Origin: Struthidea cinerea
Lineage: Eukaryota; Chordata; Aves; Passeriformes; Corcoracidae
DNA: 64,000 bases
NCBI GenBank assembly: GCA_013397865.1
Contig: VZTI01003932.1
Span: forward strand, 54,278-118,277
Reading direction: 5' to 3'
In this document: in pieces, positions 52,883 through 64,000 of the stretch
Numbering within the stretch: position 1 is the stretch's first letter
Layout: each line of letters begins with the position of its first letter
Made by a program: the position numbers and the translations under genes
Notes under the pieces: model-generated
Databases searched by the model: none
What the model saw: the letters and a program-made list of their open reading frames with translations, nothing else
What the model was told of the DNA's origin: nothing

Positions 52883-55800
52883 TCCCCAGTGTCTTCCCAG
52901 ACAGCAGCTCTTGTCCTCAGCAGCTGCTGTTGGAAGCTCCTGACTGGCTTTGTCCTCTCAGCTCCTTGGCTGCTCCTGCGCCTGTCCCTGTGCACTGGGA
53001 TGTGCCAGGGATGATCGGCTCTGGAGTGCTGGTGGTGCTTTACATTGCCTCGAGCCCAGTTTGCATTCCAGGGCTTCCCACTGGCAGCTGGGATTGTGCT
53101 GCCTCACCCAGATTGTGACCATTCCAATATCTGGGGAGAAATGTCTGGGGTCTTTACTGCCGGACTAGCAGAGCCAAGTTTTCCGAGGGCAGATGTTGAG
53201 AGGCTGATAATTGAGGTGTCAGCACCAGCCTGAAAGGCTCTGCCGGGAACACATCAGCTTTAAGCCCAGAGCAGGACAAAAATGTGTAGAATCCGTTCCT
53301 TGCAGGCTGTTGGATTTTTGGATCAGAACTGACTTTTACAGGGAGGAGAGTCGGGTCTAATTTTCCCCAGGTAGTTGTGTCAGTCAGGATACGTTTCCCA
53401 CAAATACATTGCTCTTCCCATTGATTCTACCCACCGGTGGCTTTGCTGTGCAGCTCCCTCCCTGCACGCCTTTCTGTGGTGGCAGGGTGGTGTAAACCCT
53501 GAGGTTCTCCTTAAAAGATACAACAGAGGTGGGCTGAAAGCAGATCCTCTTCGCTGAGCACTCAGCTCATGGAATTCCTCTGCCTTCACATGGGTACAGA
53601 GTACCCAGAAACACGGAAAAGGACATTGCTGCCCACCTGGACAGGCACTAAGAGATCCCTCAGGATGCTGTCGAGAGTCTGCACCTTCATTTATCGCTTC
53701 CTTGACACACCCTCGAACAGAATTTACAACAGGGAGAGCCGTAATTCCACTTAAATGTGTTCATGAAATAAAGCACAGCAGGGAAATAGAGTTCTCCTTA
53801 ATTCCGGACCTCTCGGAAGTGTGATTCCTTCCTGAGCCTCTGTTTAGGATGAAAACAGAGAGCTGCCCAGCTCCAGCAGCGCCTGGCTCGCCTGGCCATT
53901 GATGCAGAATTTTGTTTGGGTTTGTAATTGCTGCTTAAGGCGGTAATTAATGCAGAAATATGCGATTTGCCACATCTCAGCTGAGGTTATTCGGGCTGAG
54001 GAGCAGAGGATCTGGAGGGGAGGGGAGGGCTGGTGGCCCTGGGATGGGCAGGAACAGCAGAAGCCTGGGCTGGGTGGGAAAGGTGGGGACTGGGACATTG
54101 GCTTGGGCTCTCTGTTCTCGGCAGCACAGTCAGAAATAACAACCTCCCAGCGCTGGAGCTGACCCATAATGGGATTAGATCTGAATCACCTCTTTCTCTC
54201 TCATTACCGTTCGAAAACTCGGCTTTTCTCTCAGTGCTCTGTGATTGCTGCTTAAAAATGCTCCTGGATTGTTTACCTTGATGCAGACCAAGATAATCCT
54301 CAGGCTACTCCAGCCACTCAGGCACTCGCAGCACTTTCTCCGAGCCCAGTATTGGCTGAACTGATTTGTCTGGAATCAAAGAGAGGGGTTTTTGGGTTTT
54401 TTTTTTTTTAATCTAAATGGGAGCAGAATTCTGGCCAGGTTGATTTTCTCCCAAATCAGCTTTTCTGCTCCCTGGTTTAGCCTCTCCTTCATGTGGCTCC
54501 CATGAAGGCAGCACTCCCTGGTGTCTCTTCCCCCCCAGACCAGAGCCTTGGCTGTCATTCCCAAAGGAAATTGTCCCTCTGCACTTGCAGCAGTGGAAAC
54601 TTTTAAGGTCACTAACAATTCAGAGATTTACCAACTGGAATGGAGTATTTCCTGGAATCTGGGAATCTTGAAATGGTCTCTCCTCTGGGAGCAATTATAT
54701 TAAAGCCAGCAAAAAGGAGCAATGATTAAGTAGAGGTGGATGTAACTCACCCAGACCAATGCTCGTGGGCAGATCTCTTCCTCTTAACCTCGAGGTGCCT
54801 GGGGGACATCCCCAAAACCCTGGGGAAGAACCTTCACACACTCCAAGGGGAAAAACCTGCCTGTTTGAAAGTGGGAAGGGAATTCAGTAGTTTAAAGGGG
54901 TTCCCTGCCAGTCCTGTATCTCCAGGTCAGTTTAGCAGCTTCTCTGCCAAGTCTCGGCCTCACTCTCTGGATGCTAAGTCAGGTTTAGTTGCCAGGCCGG
55001 ATTTAGCATAATTCACACCAAAACCAGCACACCAAAACCCCACTGACAGCTTGCAAATAGAACGTTGTCCCAGCTCCTTGAGCACATTCCAAGGGCAGAG
55101 AAGAGTATCCTGCTCCACTGCCCTTGGCCCGGGTGTCTCCAGAGCCCCCAGGAGCTGTTGGACACCTGCACCCAGCAGAGCCCAGGCGGCCTCGCTGCAT
55201 CCCAGCATCAGAGGTGCTTCCTGCAGAGAGGCCCCTGCTCACCAGCAAGGTGACATTCCAGCTCCTGTGGCGCTCAGAAACAAATCCGGCTGGATTGTGG
55301 CCAGTCTGGGGACTGCACGGAGACTTGTGCCTTGCTCCTGTCCCTTGTTCCAGCAGCAGCTCTGGAGGGGCTGGCCAGGGAATGAGGGACAGTGGGATGA
55401 AATGGTTGAGGTCGTTCCTGGATTATTTCATCTCTAGGATGAAAACGCCACAGATGTTCCCAGATCCGTAATTTACTCGGACAATTCATTCTGCAACCCT
55501 TTTTTTTCAGGTTCAGGCCAAAGTCGGATGGGAAAGTGCTGAAATGCCAGGCTGTGCTGAGCTGCCAGGGATCTGCATTTCAGTTTGGGGCTGGGTATTT
55601 TTGTAACTCTTCCAAGTCATTCCTCCCAACGGCTGTGAGGTGGAGCCGGCAGCTTAGGAGGGGTACAGCCACCTGCTGCTGTGCTTCTGTCCCTTGATTT
55701 GGAAGTGTCAGGGTGTCCTGCCCCAAGAAAATCACCTGGATACACACCGATAGCTCCAGGTCATCCCCAGGGGGCAACATAACCTTGGAAGTGTGATGTG

Positions 55801-56087
55801 GCAGAAACTGCTGTTGTCCACTAATAGTTTGGGTTTTTTTTCTTTTAAATGTTCTAGGAACATCCCAGAGCATTCAGAGATCCCAGTGTGCAGTTTCAAG
55901 GCATAAAGCAGACATAGTCGTTTCCTTACATGACCCGAAAAAGATTCTGAGCAACCATTCCTTATTAAATGGCATTAAAATGAAAGGTGGTGGCAGGGCC
56001 ACGCTCCGGGTGCTGGGATTTTACAAAGTGCTGGAGTAGCAAAGAGAACTGGGATGAAAAGGCCGAATGTTCCTCAAGCACTGTTCT
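52883..56087. other. Long repeat-free tract
   Basis: 3.2 kb without recognised repeats apart from T-runs near 54400 and 55500. The stretches 53890-54000 (GTAATTGCTGCTTAAGGC, GGTAATTAATGCAG) and 54160-54300 (AATGGGATTAGATCTGAATC, GCTGCTTAAAAATGCTCC) look like conserved non-coding DNA. No gene recognised. Confidence 0.4.
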
Positions 56088-56215
56088 GCTGCTGTTGGAA
56101 GGGACCTCAAATCCCATCTCATTCCCACCCCTGCCATGGGCAGGGACACCTTCCACTGTCCCAGGCTGCTCCAAGCCCCAATGTCCAACCTGGCCTTGGG
56201 CACTGCCAGGGGTGG
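56088..56215 (-). mobile_element. CR1 LINE 3' end in left arm
   Basis: Reverse-strand tail: TTGGAAGGGACCTCAAATCC, GGGACACCTTCCACTGTCCC, CTTGGGCACTGCCAGGGGTG. Its neighbour inside the arm differs from that of the other CR1 copies, and matches only the right arm. Confidence 0.88.
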
Positions 56216-56465
56216 GGAGTCCTCGCCTCTCTGGGCAAGTTACCCAATCTTCCCCAGTTTCCCAGCAACACAAAGAGAGCTCTGCACTCAGCCTTGCAGG
56301 CTCTGAAGGAAATTCAAAGACACTGTTGGCTGGGGAGGATGTGATTATTGATATTGCAGAAGTGTAGCAGGAGTCAAACAGACTCCCCCAGAGGCTGCTG
56401 TGGAAAGATTTTGGGGAACCAACAGCCCTGAGGCCCTGCTGGAAATGCACCCAGGGCTGGCCAGG

Positions 56466-56855
56466 TGTTCGGGGGGCACTATGTGCTGGAAGAGAGACAG
56501 GCCCTGAGGATCAGAGAGAGGGCCTCTGTCCTGGGCCCGGAGGTGACCCTGGGAGTGCACCCAGGTCACCGGGGACGGACTGAGAGAGGATTGTGTGTTT
56601 ATGGCCAGACTGGGCCTGTGAGAAGGGTTCATTGCAGTTTGGGGCCTTATAGGGCATTGTTTGCCTGTTACCATCATAGGTAAAATCTGTGCAATGCCCC
56701 AGGTGATTGGGGGACACTGTGGGGAACATCTTTCCTGTTTATAGGATGTGATATCCTGTTGGGTGCTGGGATTTAGGGAATTCTGACTGCGCAATAAACG
56801 GCTTTGCATTCTTCCACCTGATGAGCAAACTCCTTGCCCATGCGTCATTCCTGCA
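56466..56855 (+). mobile_element. Solo LTR, LTR-A copy 7, inside left arm
   Basis: A 390-bp plus-strand LTR-A (TGTTCGGGGGGC to ATTCCTGCA) with a perfect 6-bp duplication, GCCAGG at 56460-56465 and 56856-56861. AATAAA is intact at 56793-56798. It interrupts the left arm of the inverted duplication, and the right arm has the uninterrupted site, so it inserted after the arms diverged or were made. Confidence 0.95.
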
Positions 56856-56895
56856 GCCAGGGAGGTGAGCTGGAGGATCTCGCTTGCAGAGGAGC

Positions 56896-57249
56896 CCCAG
56901 CAGGAACAGAGAGTGAAGGCTCACCCAGCTGAGGCCAGGGCAGACACGAGGACAGCTTGTTGGGATCAGAAGAAGAGTAAAGTGGAATTAAGGCTCTGAG
57001 TAGAAATGAGAGGCGTGCATCCCTGGGATGAGAAGGGGCTGCCTCGTTCTGCAGGAACAGATGGCTGGGGGTGCGTGGAGCCCAGGGGGAGGCACTAACA
57101 GGGCACACTGGATGTCTCCTCTGTCCCACCACACACAGAGCAGGGCTCCTCCAGCACTGCCTCACATCCAGAGAAATCCTGGAGCATGACCGAATGGGGA
57201 TGGACTGACAGGAACAGGGACTGGCAAGTGGAGCAGTGGCAGCCTGAGT
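56896..57249. other. Spacer between inverted arms
   Basis: About 350 bp of unique, moderately GC-rich sequence. Nothing recognised. Confidence 0.5.
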
Positions 57250-57738
57250 TCATCCCAGGTCTCGTCCTGCCTGTGGCTCCTCAATGGCCAAGCTCCTCCA
57301 GCTCACCTCCCTGCCCAGCCCTGGGTGCACTTCCAGCAGGGAATCAGGGCTGGTTTTGCCCCAAAATCTTTCCAGGGCTGTTGGTTTCCAAAAACCTTTC
57401 CACAGCAGCCTCTGGAGGAGTCTGTTTGACTTTCCTGCTACACTTCTGCAATATCAATAATCACATCCTCCCCAGCCAACAGTGTCTTTGAATTTCCTTC
57501 AGAGCCTGCAAGGCTGAGTGCAGAGTTCTCTTTGTGTTGCTTGGAAACTGGGGAAAACTGAGAACCTCGCCCAGAGAGGTGTGGATTCCCCATCCCTGGC
57601 AGTGCCCAAGGCCAGGCTGGACACTGGGGCTTGGAGCAGCCTGGGACAGTGGAAGGTGTCCCTGCCCATGGCAGGGGGAGGCACTGGATGGGCTTTAAGG
57701 TCCCTTCCAACCCAAATCACTTTGGGATTCTGTGATTC
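57250..57738 (+). repeat. Right arm of inverted duplication
   Basis: Matches the left arm in inverted orientation from about GTCTCGTCCTGCC through GCTCACCTCCCTGCCCAGCC and TGCTACACTTCTGCAATATC to the CR1 tail. It carries a small internal duplication of about 30 bp, around CCAAAATCTTTCCAGGGCTG (57361-57400), that the left arm lacks. The pair could form a long hairpin in transcripts. Confidence 0.85.
57560..57738 (+). mobile_element. CR1 LINE 3' end in right arm
   Basis: Plus-strand CR1 tail: CCCATCCCTGGCAGTGCCCA, GGAAGGTGTCCCTGCCCATG, CTTCCAACCCAAATCACTTT and the terminal GGGATTCTGTGATTCTGTGA octamers, a well preserved 3' end. Confidence 0.92.
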
Positions 57739-58796
57739 TGTGAAGAGAAGATGCTCAGGGAATTGGAATAGCAAAGGGCTTTTCCTGCATTTGGTTTGGC
57801 TTTCCGAGAGGAACGGGGCTCAAACGCACACAGCCCTGTTTGCTGCAGACTGTCCCAAATGGAGGGACAGCGACGGGCGAGACAAGGACCAAGGCACAGG
57901 ACACTTTTTCTCTGTCCCTTGCTGTGTGATTTGGCAGCTGAGACGCAAAACACTCCTCCACTGGCTTCTTTTTCCCCCCACCTCCAGATTTTGGAATCTG
58001 GAGTTTAAGTAAAGAAATAGCAAAAAGAGGTTTTTAAGGAGAAGCTTGAAAAATGGATGGGCGAAATTCGGAGCACTATGGAGATTATCGCCCTTCCCGT
58101 TTTATTTTGTGGTGCTGCTTAGAGTTCATACACTCAGTGTGAATAAACAGGAGAGCCCCTGCAGGTGGATGAGCCAGGGAAGATGGGATTAGGGATAAAA
58201 ATGCTGAACCAGCTTGCTGGTCTCTGTCCCTTTTGCCAGCTCCTGTTCCAGCTCTCCTGCGGTGTCCTGGCATTTTAACTATCCCAGCTTCCATTCCTCC
58301 AGCAAAGTCAAAAGGAATTTAAACCTGAATATACTTGGGGGTGAATCTTAAGGAGCCTTAAAGCATTCAGATTTTGCAGGCAGCAGGATCTGAAAGAAGC
58401 TCAAATGTCATTGGCTTAGTCTGTCATCAGATCAGAGTCTGGGAAGTTTTCTTTGGATGAAGCTGGAAAAGCCATTGCTGTGAGGGGAGATCAAAGGCAG
58501 CAGCATCAGCAGGGGGGTTTGGCTCTTGGCTTCATGTTCATTGCTGGGTTTGGGCTGCTGGATGTCGTCAGCTGCTTTAATTACCAGGATAAACAAAGCC
58601 ATGGCATAATGAGCCCACCCTTAGATGTTGGTTAAGGAATAATCTGTCAGATTTTTCAGTGCAATGAGGCAGTGGCATTGTGACATTGTAAATGGTCTGT
58701 TCAGCACCTGAAAAAACCTGTCCAGAGCAGGGCTGGGAGGTGGCATCAGACACCAACCCCGGGGTGGTGCCGGCTGCTTGAGCAGAGGAATGATTT
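57739..58796. other. Unique sequence, nothing recognised
   Basis: About 1 kb, non-repetitive. No supported gene. Confidence 0.5.
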
Positions 58797-59085
58797 TAAA
58801 CCGTGGAATTCTGGAAAGCTTTGGGTTGGAAGGGACATCAAAGCCCACCCAGTGCCACCCCTGCCATGGGCAGAGACGCCTTCCCACTGTCCCAGGCTGC
58901 TCCAAGCCCCAGTGTCCAACCTGGCCTTGGGCACTGCCAGGGATCCAGGGGCAGCCACAGCTGCTCTGGGCACCCTGTGCCAGGGCCTGCCCACCCTCCC
59001 AGGGAAGGATTTCTTCCCAATATCTCACCTAAATTTCCCCTCTTTCAGTTTGATCCCATTCCTCCTTATCCAGTCCCTGCAGATC
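58797..59085 (-). mobile_element. CR1 LINE fragment, 3' end
   Basis: Reverse-strand CR1: AAACCGTGGAATTCTGGAAA, GGTTGGAAGGGACATCAAAG, TGTGCCAGGGCCTGCCCACC, TTTCTTCCCAATATCTCACC, TTCAGTTTGATCCCATTCCT. Its 5' part (ATATCTCACCTAAATTT) matches 60818-61170 rather than the ATATCCCATCCATCC subtype, so the two are sister copies. Confidence 0.92.
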
Positions 59086-60817
59086 CCCAGGATGGTTAAA
59101 ACAATTTAAAAAGTTTAATGACTTAATTTGTGCAGGAGCACGGAAGACTTGGCCAAAGAGAAAGAAAGGGAACAAAAAAGAGCTTGTAGTTCTACAAGCA
59201 AATAGATATATTCAGAACAGCCCTTGCAGTGAAGCTTCTGCCTCCCTCAATTTAATAAAGAACTCAAAAAGCTGTGACTGTGGTTCTGTACTGCACAATT
59301 CACTGACAGGGGAATTTAATATGGATTCATTCTATTCATTCTTGCACCTGTGAGCCACAGAAGTGTGTGGTTTGTGACGGCTATGAAAGCACCTCTCCAT
59401 TTCTCCCCAGGAGAACATTTGTCTCAGTAATTATTACAAGGCAGGCAGGAGTTTTGAGGGCAACTTTCAATTTGTTTCTTTTTTCTTAGTTGCTTTTTTG
59501 CATTGTTTGCATTCCTTTAAAACAAGGGAAAAGAAAAAAAAGCTGAATACGGCACATCCGATTGTGAGAGACGTAGGGGAAGATTTTGTGCCTGTGGAAT
59601 AATTTTTCCAAGTATTTTCCTCAGGGTTAGATGGGATATGGGCTATATTTTAACAAATTAAACAACCTCTTCTCCCCCAGCCCTCCCTGCTCTAAAAGCC
59701 TGGCTGTTTTAATCCAGCCAGTGGAAGTTAGGGGGGAGAATAAAAATAAAATTAAATTAAATTTAGTGTTTTCTCTTTTAGATCTAAATGTTGGGATTCC
59801 TTCCTAATCTCCGTTTTGAAATTGTATCTTGGTGCCAGGAACCTTTCATAGTCAAATAACCCTTCATTGCTTTGTTTTCCATTGTCTGCCTCTTGCTGAG
59901 ACCAAAGTTGGGGCCTGCACCGAGTAAGGTTCATATTTTGAAGCTCTCTATGAATGAAAGAAGTGCCAGGAGTCAGAGCTATCAAACCCTTCCACTAAAA
60001 AGTAACCCCTAAGTGCTCTCTTTGATATTTAATTTGATAAATAAAACCCGAGGCTTACCCGCTGTCGTGCTCAGTGCAGCTCCAACATTGCTCATAAACT
60101 CTTTTCTTTTGGTAAATAAATCACTGCTGCCGCTATTAGTTAATCTTGCCCCTATAAAGTTGGGTTGGTGGGTTTGGTTTTTTTTTTTAGTTATGAAACA
60201 AGACATGAAAGAGGCACAAATCAGAGTTTTCCTTCCTCGGAGAATAAATACCAAATTTCTCTTTGAAGCTGGAATCAAAGCCAGGGAGTCTGCAGCTGGT
60301 TTGAGAACCAAGACAGGTATCCTGTGAGAAAGGCAAACCCCAGGTTTGGTGGTGACAGAGACATCTTTTTTCAAATCCTTGTGTTCCTTGTGGTTTTCCC
60401 CTGACTTAAGGCAGTTTTAGTCACCAAGAGTCTGCAGCTCGTGGATTTCTGTGTTTACATTGCACAGGAAATGCAAGCAGAGCAAGGAACGACTGGATCC
60501 GTTCTACCACCTCATCTTTAACACACAGAGGAAAAAATAATGTAAATAATCGAGCCCAAGGCTTCCAAAAATACCTTGAGAAGTGTTTGAGCAACCCAGA
60601 AGCTTCCCCTTGGATTCAAAGGGAAAGGAGACATCAGGAAAATCCTTCTTATTTCACTTCTTGGGGGACTGGCAGCTTTGTGCTGGTTTGGTGAATGGAA
60701 CTGAGCATTAGCGAGTGGTTAAAAATACCGTGACACATCTGCACGTAATTCTGAGTACCGAAAAATAGATTCCTGTTTCCTTGGTGGCTTCCCAGGTCTT
60801 TGCCTCAGCAATGTTAC
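59086..60817. other. Unique sequence, AT-rich
   Basis: 1.7 kb repeat-free. AT-rich at 59735-59770 (TAAAAATAAAATTAAATTAA). The stretch 60020-60170 (TTTGATATTTAATTTGATAA, CTATTAGTTAATCTTGCC) again looks like conserved non-coding DNA. An open frame on the reverse strand at 60009-60374 (121 codons) has no recognised motif. Confidence 0.4.
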
Positions 60818-61170
60818 TCCATAGACTCCCAGAGTCCCAGGATGGTTTGGGTTGGAAGGGACCTTAAAGCCCATCCAGTGCCACCCCTGCCATGGCAGGG
60901 ACACCTTCCACTGTCCCAGGCTGCTCCAAGCCCCAATGTCCAACCTGGCCTTGGACACTGCCAGGGATCCAGGGGCAGCCACAGCTGCTCTGGGCACCCT
61001 GTGCCAGGGTCTCCCCACCCTCACAAGGAGGAATTTCTTCCCAATATCTCACCTAAATTTCTGCACTTTCAGCTTGAAGCCATTCCTCCTTGTCCTGGCC
61101 CTCCGGTTCCTGATGAAAAGTCCCTCTCTGGCTTCCTCCTTCGAATACTGGTAGGATTTCTTTCAGGCAC
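60818..61170 (-). mobile_element. CR1 LINE fragment, 3' end
   Basis: Reverse-strand CR1: CATAGACTCCCAGAGTCCCA, GGTTGGAAGGGACCTTAAAG, GGGACACCTTCCACTGTCCC, ATATCTCACCTAAATTTCTG, AAGCCATTCCTCCTTGTCCT and CTGATGAAAAGTCCCTCTCT, truncated beyond about 61170. Confidence 0.92.
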
Positions 61171-62427
61171 TGGAAGGAAATTTAATCCCAAGCTCTCCAG
61201 ATGCAAAAGAGAAATATAAACTGCTCTTTTTTTCCTGTTAGCTGTCATCTTTGAGACTGCACTGGCTTCCTGCTGCTTTGTTGTCCTGGCGGGGTTTATA
61301 TTTCGTAGTGTTCTGGTGGGTTTTGTGCTGTAATTTTTGCCTCAGATTCCCAAGTCCTCCCTCCTTTTAGCCCTAATTTTGGCTGCCACTCGTTGAATCA
61401 AGATAAAATCCAGCTGCAGGTTTTCTTAAAGAATTCCAGTAATTTTTTGGCTTGTTACGGCCATATTTTGCCTTTCATAGGGTTGAGTCATTGTCGCCTC
61501 TTCTCTATTTCTTTCAAAAACCAGAGATTTGGTAAAACCCTTTCAGAAGTGGGGTCCAAGCAGGGAGCAGCGCTGTGGGGGATGCAGCTTTCCCTCACCT
61601 CTCACTTCCCAAGTGGCCATGACCTGTGACAACAGGTGCAGAGATGAAGGAATTGGAGTGAGTTGTGGAGTGATGGGTGCATTTATGGCAGCAGAGCAAG
61701 TCAAGTCAATCAGTAGCACCCCACAACCTCTATTTCCTCCCCAAGTGCGTGTCTGCCTCCCCTCAACTCCACAGTGGGATCAGGAAACCTGGCAAACGCA
61801 GCTTTAAATCCCCCAGCTCTTCCCACCCCCCAGGTTTTGCACAGCTCCCACATCCCTCTTTGGACTTTGACCCCCAGAATGCAAATCATGAGAGTGCTGA
61901 GGTTTCTTTCTCAGGTGTTTGGGCTCTCAGACGGAAGGGTTCATTTCCGGAATTGTGTTTTAATTTGAGCACATCGGGATTTCATAGCAGTGCCACAATT
62001 ATGTTCAAACCACGATGTGCTTCTGTACTCTGCTTCCAGGAAGATGCTTCATGGCCAAGCGCTGCCCCGCTGGTGGATAAGAGAGGGCCTGGTTTTTGTT
62101 TTGTAAGGAGAACCTCTCATTTATTCGGTGCTGAATTTCTGCTGTTTGACAACAGCAACAACAACAACAAAAAAGAGCACGAGGAGGGTTTTAAAGTCCA
62201 TTAATGGGGGATAGGCCCATTTTTGCCATACACACCCCCAGTTTAGCCCCACTGCTGGGAGTGGGAGCAAAAAGTCCTTGCACAGCTTGATCCCTCGGAA
62301 GGGTGCGGATCGGTGCGTATTCCAAAGGGCTGTTCTAGACACCTCGTGACCCTGGAAGTGGCTTTTCAAATGAATTCCTCTCCTGAAGCTTTCTCCTTGG
62401 AAGTGGATGCCTTGACAAGGATGTAGC
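61171..62427. other. Unique sequence with (CAA)n
   Basis: Non-repetitive apart from a CAACAGCAACAACAACAAC microsatellite at about 62150-62171. An open frame crosses it (61677-62204) but has no recognised domain. Confidence 0.5.
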
Positions 62428-62626
62428 AAATCACAGAATCGCCAGGGCTGGGAGAGAGCTCCAGGATCGTCGAGCCCAACCATTCCCCCAGCCTCACCAC
62501 AACCACGTCCCCCAGGGCCACCTCCAGATGCCTCCTGAACTCTTCCAGAGAGGGTGACTCCACCACCTCCCCAGGAAACTTATTCCAATGTCTGAGCACT
62601 CTTCCAGGAGGAAAAAACAGATTCTA
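62428..62626 (-). mobile_element. CR1 LINE fragment, distinct subtype
   Basis: Reverse-strand: AAATCACAGAATCGCCAGGG, CCAGGATCGTCGAGCCCAAC, GGGCCACCTCCAGATGCCTC, GAGAGGGTGACTCCACCACC, and TCCAATGTCTGAGCACTCTT. This is the CR1 tail type with GAGTCACC...TCATCGAGTCCAACC, different from the two dominant subfamilies here. Confidence 0.9.
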
Positions 62627-64000
62627 ATATCCAATCAGAACCTCCCTTAGCTAAATATTGAGCACTGAAATAACAGCAAGGGCTACATTTGTTCCAGGGC
62701 TGGTGAGGGTGGGTAAATTCTATTTTAAGAGAAAGAGTCACAATTTTTAAAGCACTTTTCCTGTCTTATTTAAGTGGTATTTTATTTACTTGGAGTGAGA
62801 TTTAAGTTCCTTTCCAACCAATTGATTTCTGATGTATGAATATTAATTTTGGAGAAAGACAAAAATACGAACGAGGCACAGACAGATGTCCCGACAAATG
62901 GGGAAAGTGTAGCAAAGAAAACAGGAAACTGTGGAAGGAAAAAAATACATTTTGAAGCAGTTAATTAAAATCTGGCTCCAAGGCAGTAGCAGGGTGATGG
63001 ATCATGACGATCAGCAGAGCAGATCCAACCTATGAATATTCATTCCGAGAGCTCTCTCCTGCTGATCTCTTGGCTCCAGAGAAGGTCAGGCCCTCCCTGC
63101 TTTTCTCAAGGAAATTGAGAAAACAGGTGCGGGTAAAGGAGCTGGAGATGGAAAACATTTTGTGTTGAAAGGTGGTTGAGCTCCTTGACCAAGAACAGGC
63201 AGATGTTGCAGGGATAATGGGAATGCAGCCCAGCACTGGCACAGGATACACAGGGCGTCCAGCTGCAGCCTTTTAGCTGTGCTTTAATTAAAAAAGCAGA
63301 ACAAAGTTAGGCATGAACAGAAGCTCTTTGCACTGAAACTACTGGAGAAAGGAACCCAGGATCTGGGAATTTCAGAGGAGTGCCCTGCTGCTGTGGGCTG
63401 CAGGGGGAGGACACAGAAGGCATGGGGCGCTTGGGGTCTGCAGGACACAAAGCAGGTGTCAAAAGGCAGAAACGGAGAGCTGGAATAACAGTTCTTAGTT
63501 CAGGGATCATTGCCTGTGGATTCCCATGGGATCTCACGCTCCTCAGGAGTTTGTCGTCAATGCGAAATCTTTTAGGATAGGGATTGAAGGAGAAGCTTTT
63601 GGTCCCGGAGGACTCTGTGAGGAAACGCTGAATGCTGTGGTGTTCAGTGCAGGTCAAACAGCGAAGCGCTGCCACCCTAAAGTGACCCGAGGATTCAGAT
63701 AGGTATTTTTGTTTTAGCTAAAAAGTACAGCTACATGTCCCTTGGTTGTCAAGAAAGTAAAATTAGAAATGGGAGCTGCTGGAAACAGCACAGACTTTGA
63801 AATGGAAAGCGCAGTGTCAGTCAGAGGTGCACGTGGTGCAGGTGGGTCGCTCAAAGGGGGTTCCTGTTGATGGTGGAGAGCCAGGGCAGCAAAGATGATT
63901 CAAGAGGTGGAAGGGCTTACAAGGAATGACAGCAGAGGCTGGAGAGGTGAAAAATGAATTCTGTATGACAGAAAAGAACAGAATCCTGGATCCAGAATGG
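62627..64000. other. Unique sequence to window end
   Basis: Repeat-free as far as I can see. It contains the perfect palindrome ATGAATATTCAT (63032-63043). A reverse-strand open frame at 63307-63675 (122 codons, non-ATG start) has no family match that I recognise. Confidence 0.45.

Larger units (their letters stand above)
56088..56895 (-). repeat. Left arm of inverted duplication
   Basis: Reverse complement of about 57250-57738, interrupted by an LTR-A insertion. The shared block includes a CR1 3' end (56088-56215) and about 250-280 bp that occurs nowhere else in the window, for example AATATCAATAATCACATCCT read on the reverse strand. After the LTR it resumes with GGAGGTGAGCTGGAGGA, still matching the other arm. 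Confidence 0.85.

Overview
This window looks like bird nuclear DNA, most likely from a songbird, and it carries no protein-coding gene that I can support. The evidence is the repeat content: about thirty fragments of the avian LINE CR1, and twelve solitary retroviral LTRs of ERVL-like and ERVK-like type (TG...CA ends, short target-site duplications). There are no mammalian SINEs and no bacterial-style gene packing. All open frames I looked at are short, or lie in CR1 or LTR copies, or resemble nothing I recognise. Species and chromosome cannot be named from sequence alone.

Layout. Positions 1-9,576 are repeat-dense: CR1 tails, an ERVK-type solo LTR (966-1332), two copies of a 389-bp LTR family called LTR-A here, and a nested pair in which LTR-A sits inside an older ERVL-type LTR (8563-9576). 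A tandem purine repeat with a 72-base assembly gap lies at 6741-6952. From 9,577 to 12,332 there are no recognisable repeats, and some AT-rich stretches have the texture of conserved non-coding DNA. From 12,333 to 31,843 there are CR1 copies, an inverted pair of related LTRs (13821-14182 and 15713-16083), another LTR (16884-17377), and an LTR-B insertion inside a CR1 (22547-22923). From 31,844 to 35,213 is plain unique sequence. From 35,214 to 48,460 are scattered CR1s, including one with a relic of the CR1 reverse-transcriptase ORF (37440-37822), and two LTR-A copies. The segment 48,461-51,264 is the best regulatory candidate: a CpG cluster with an AP-1-type palindrome, followed by AT-rich conserved-looking sequence. 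From 51,265 to 64,000 are two more LTR-A copies, one inside an arm of a local inverted duplication (about 56088-57738), further CR1 fragments and unique sequence.

The main biological story is transposon history. Target-site duplications and nesting give an insertion order: ERVL-type LTR and CR1 first, then LTR-A and LTR-B. All LTRs are solo; I see no gag, pol or env. Names LTR-A to LTR-E are local labels, not database names. I did not find an undescribed gene system. The items most worth checking are the inverted duplication, the irregular 3' ends of some LTR-A copies, and the CpG/AP-1 region near 49 kb.
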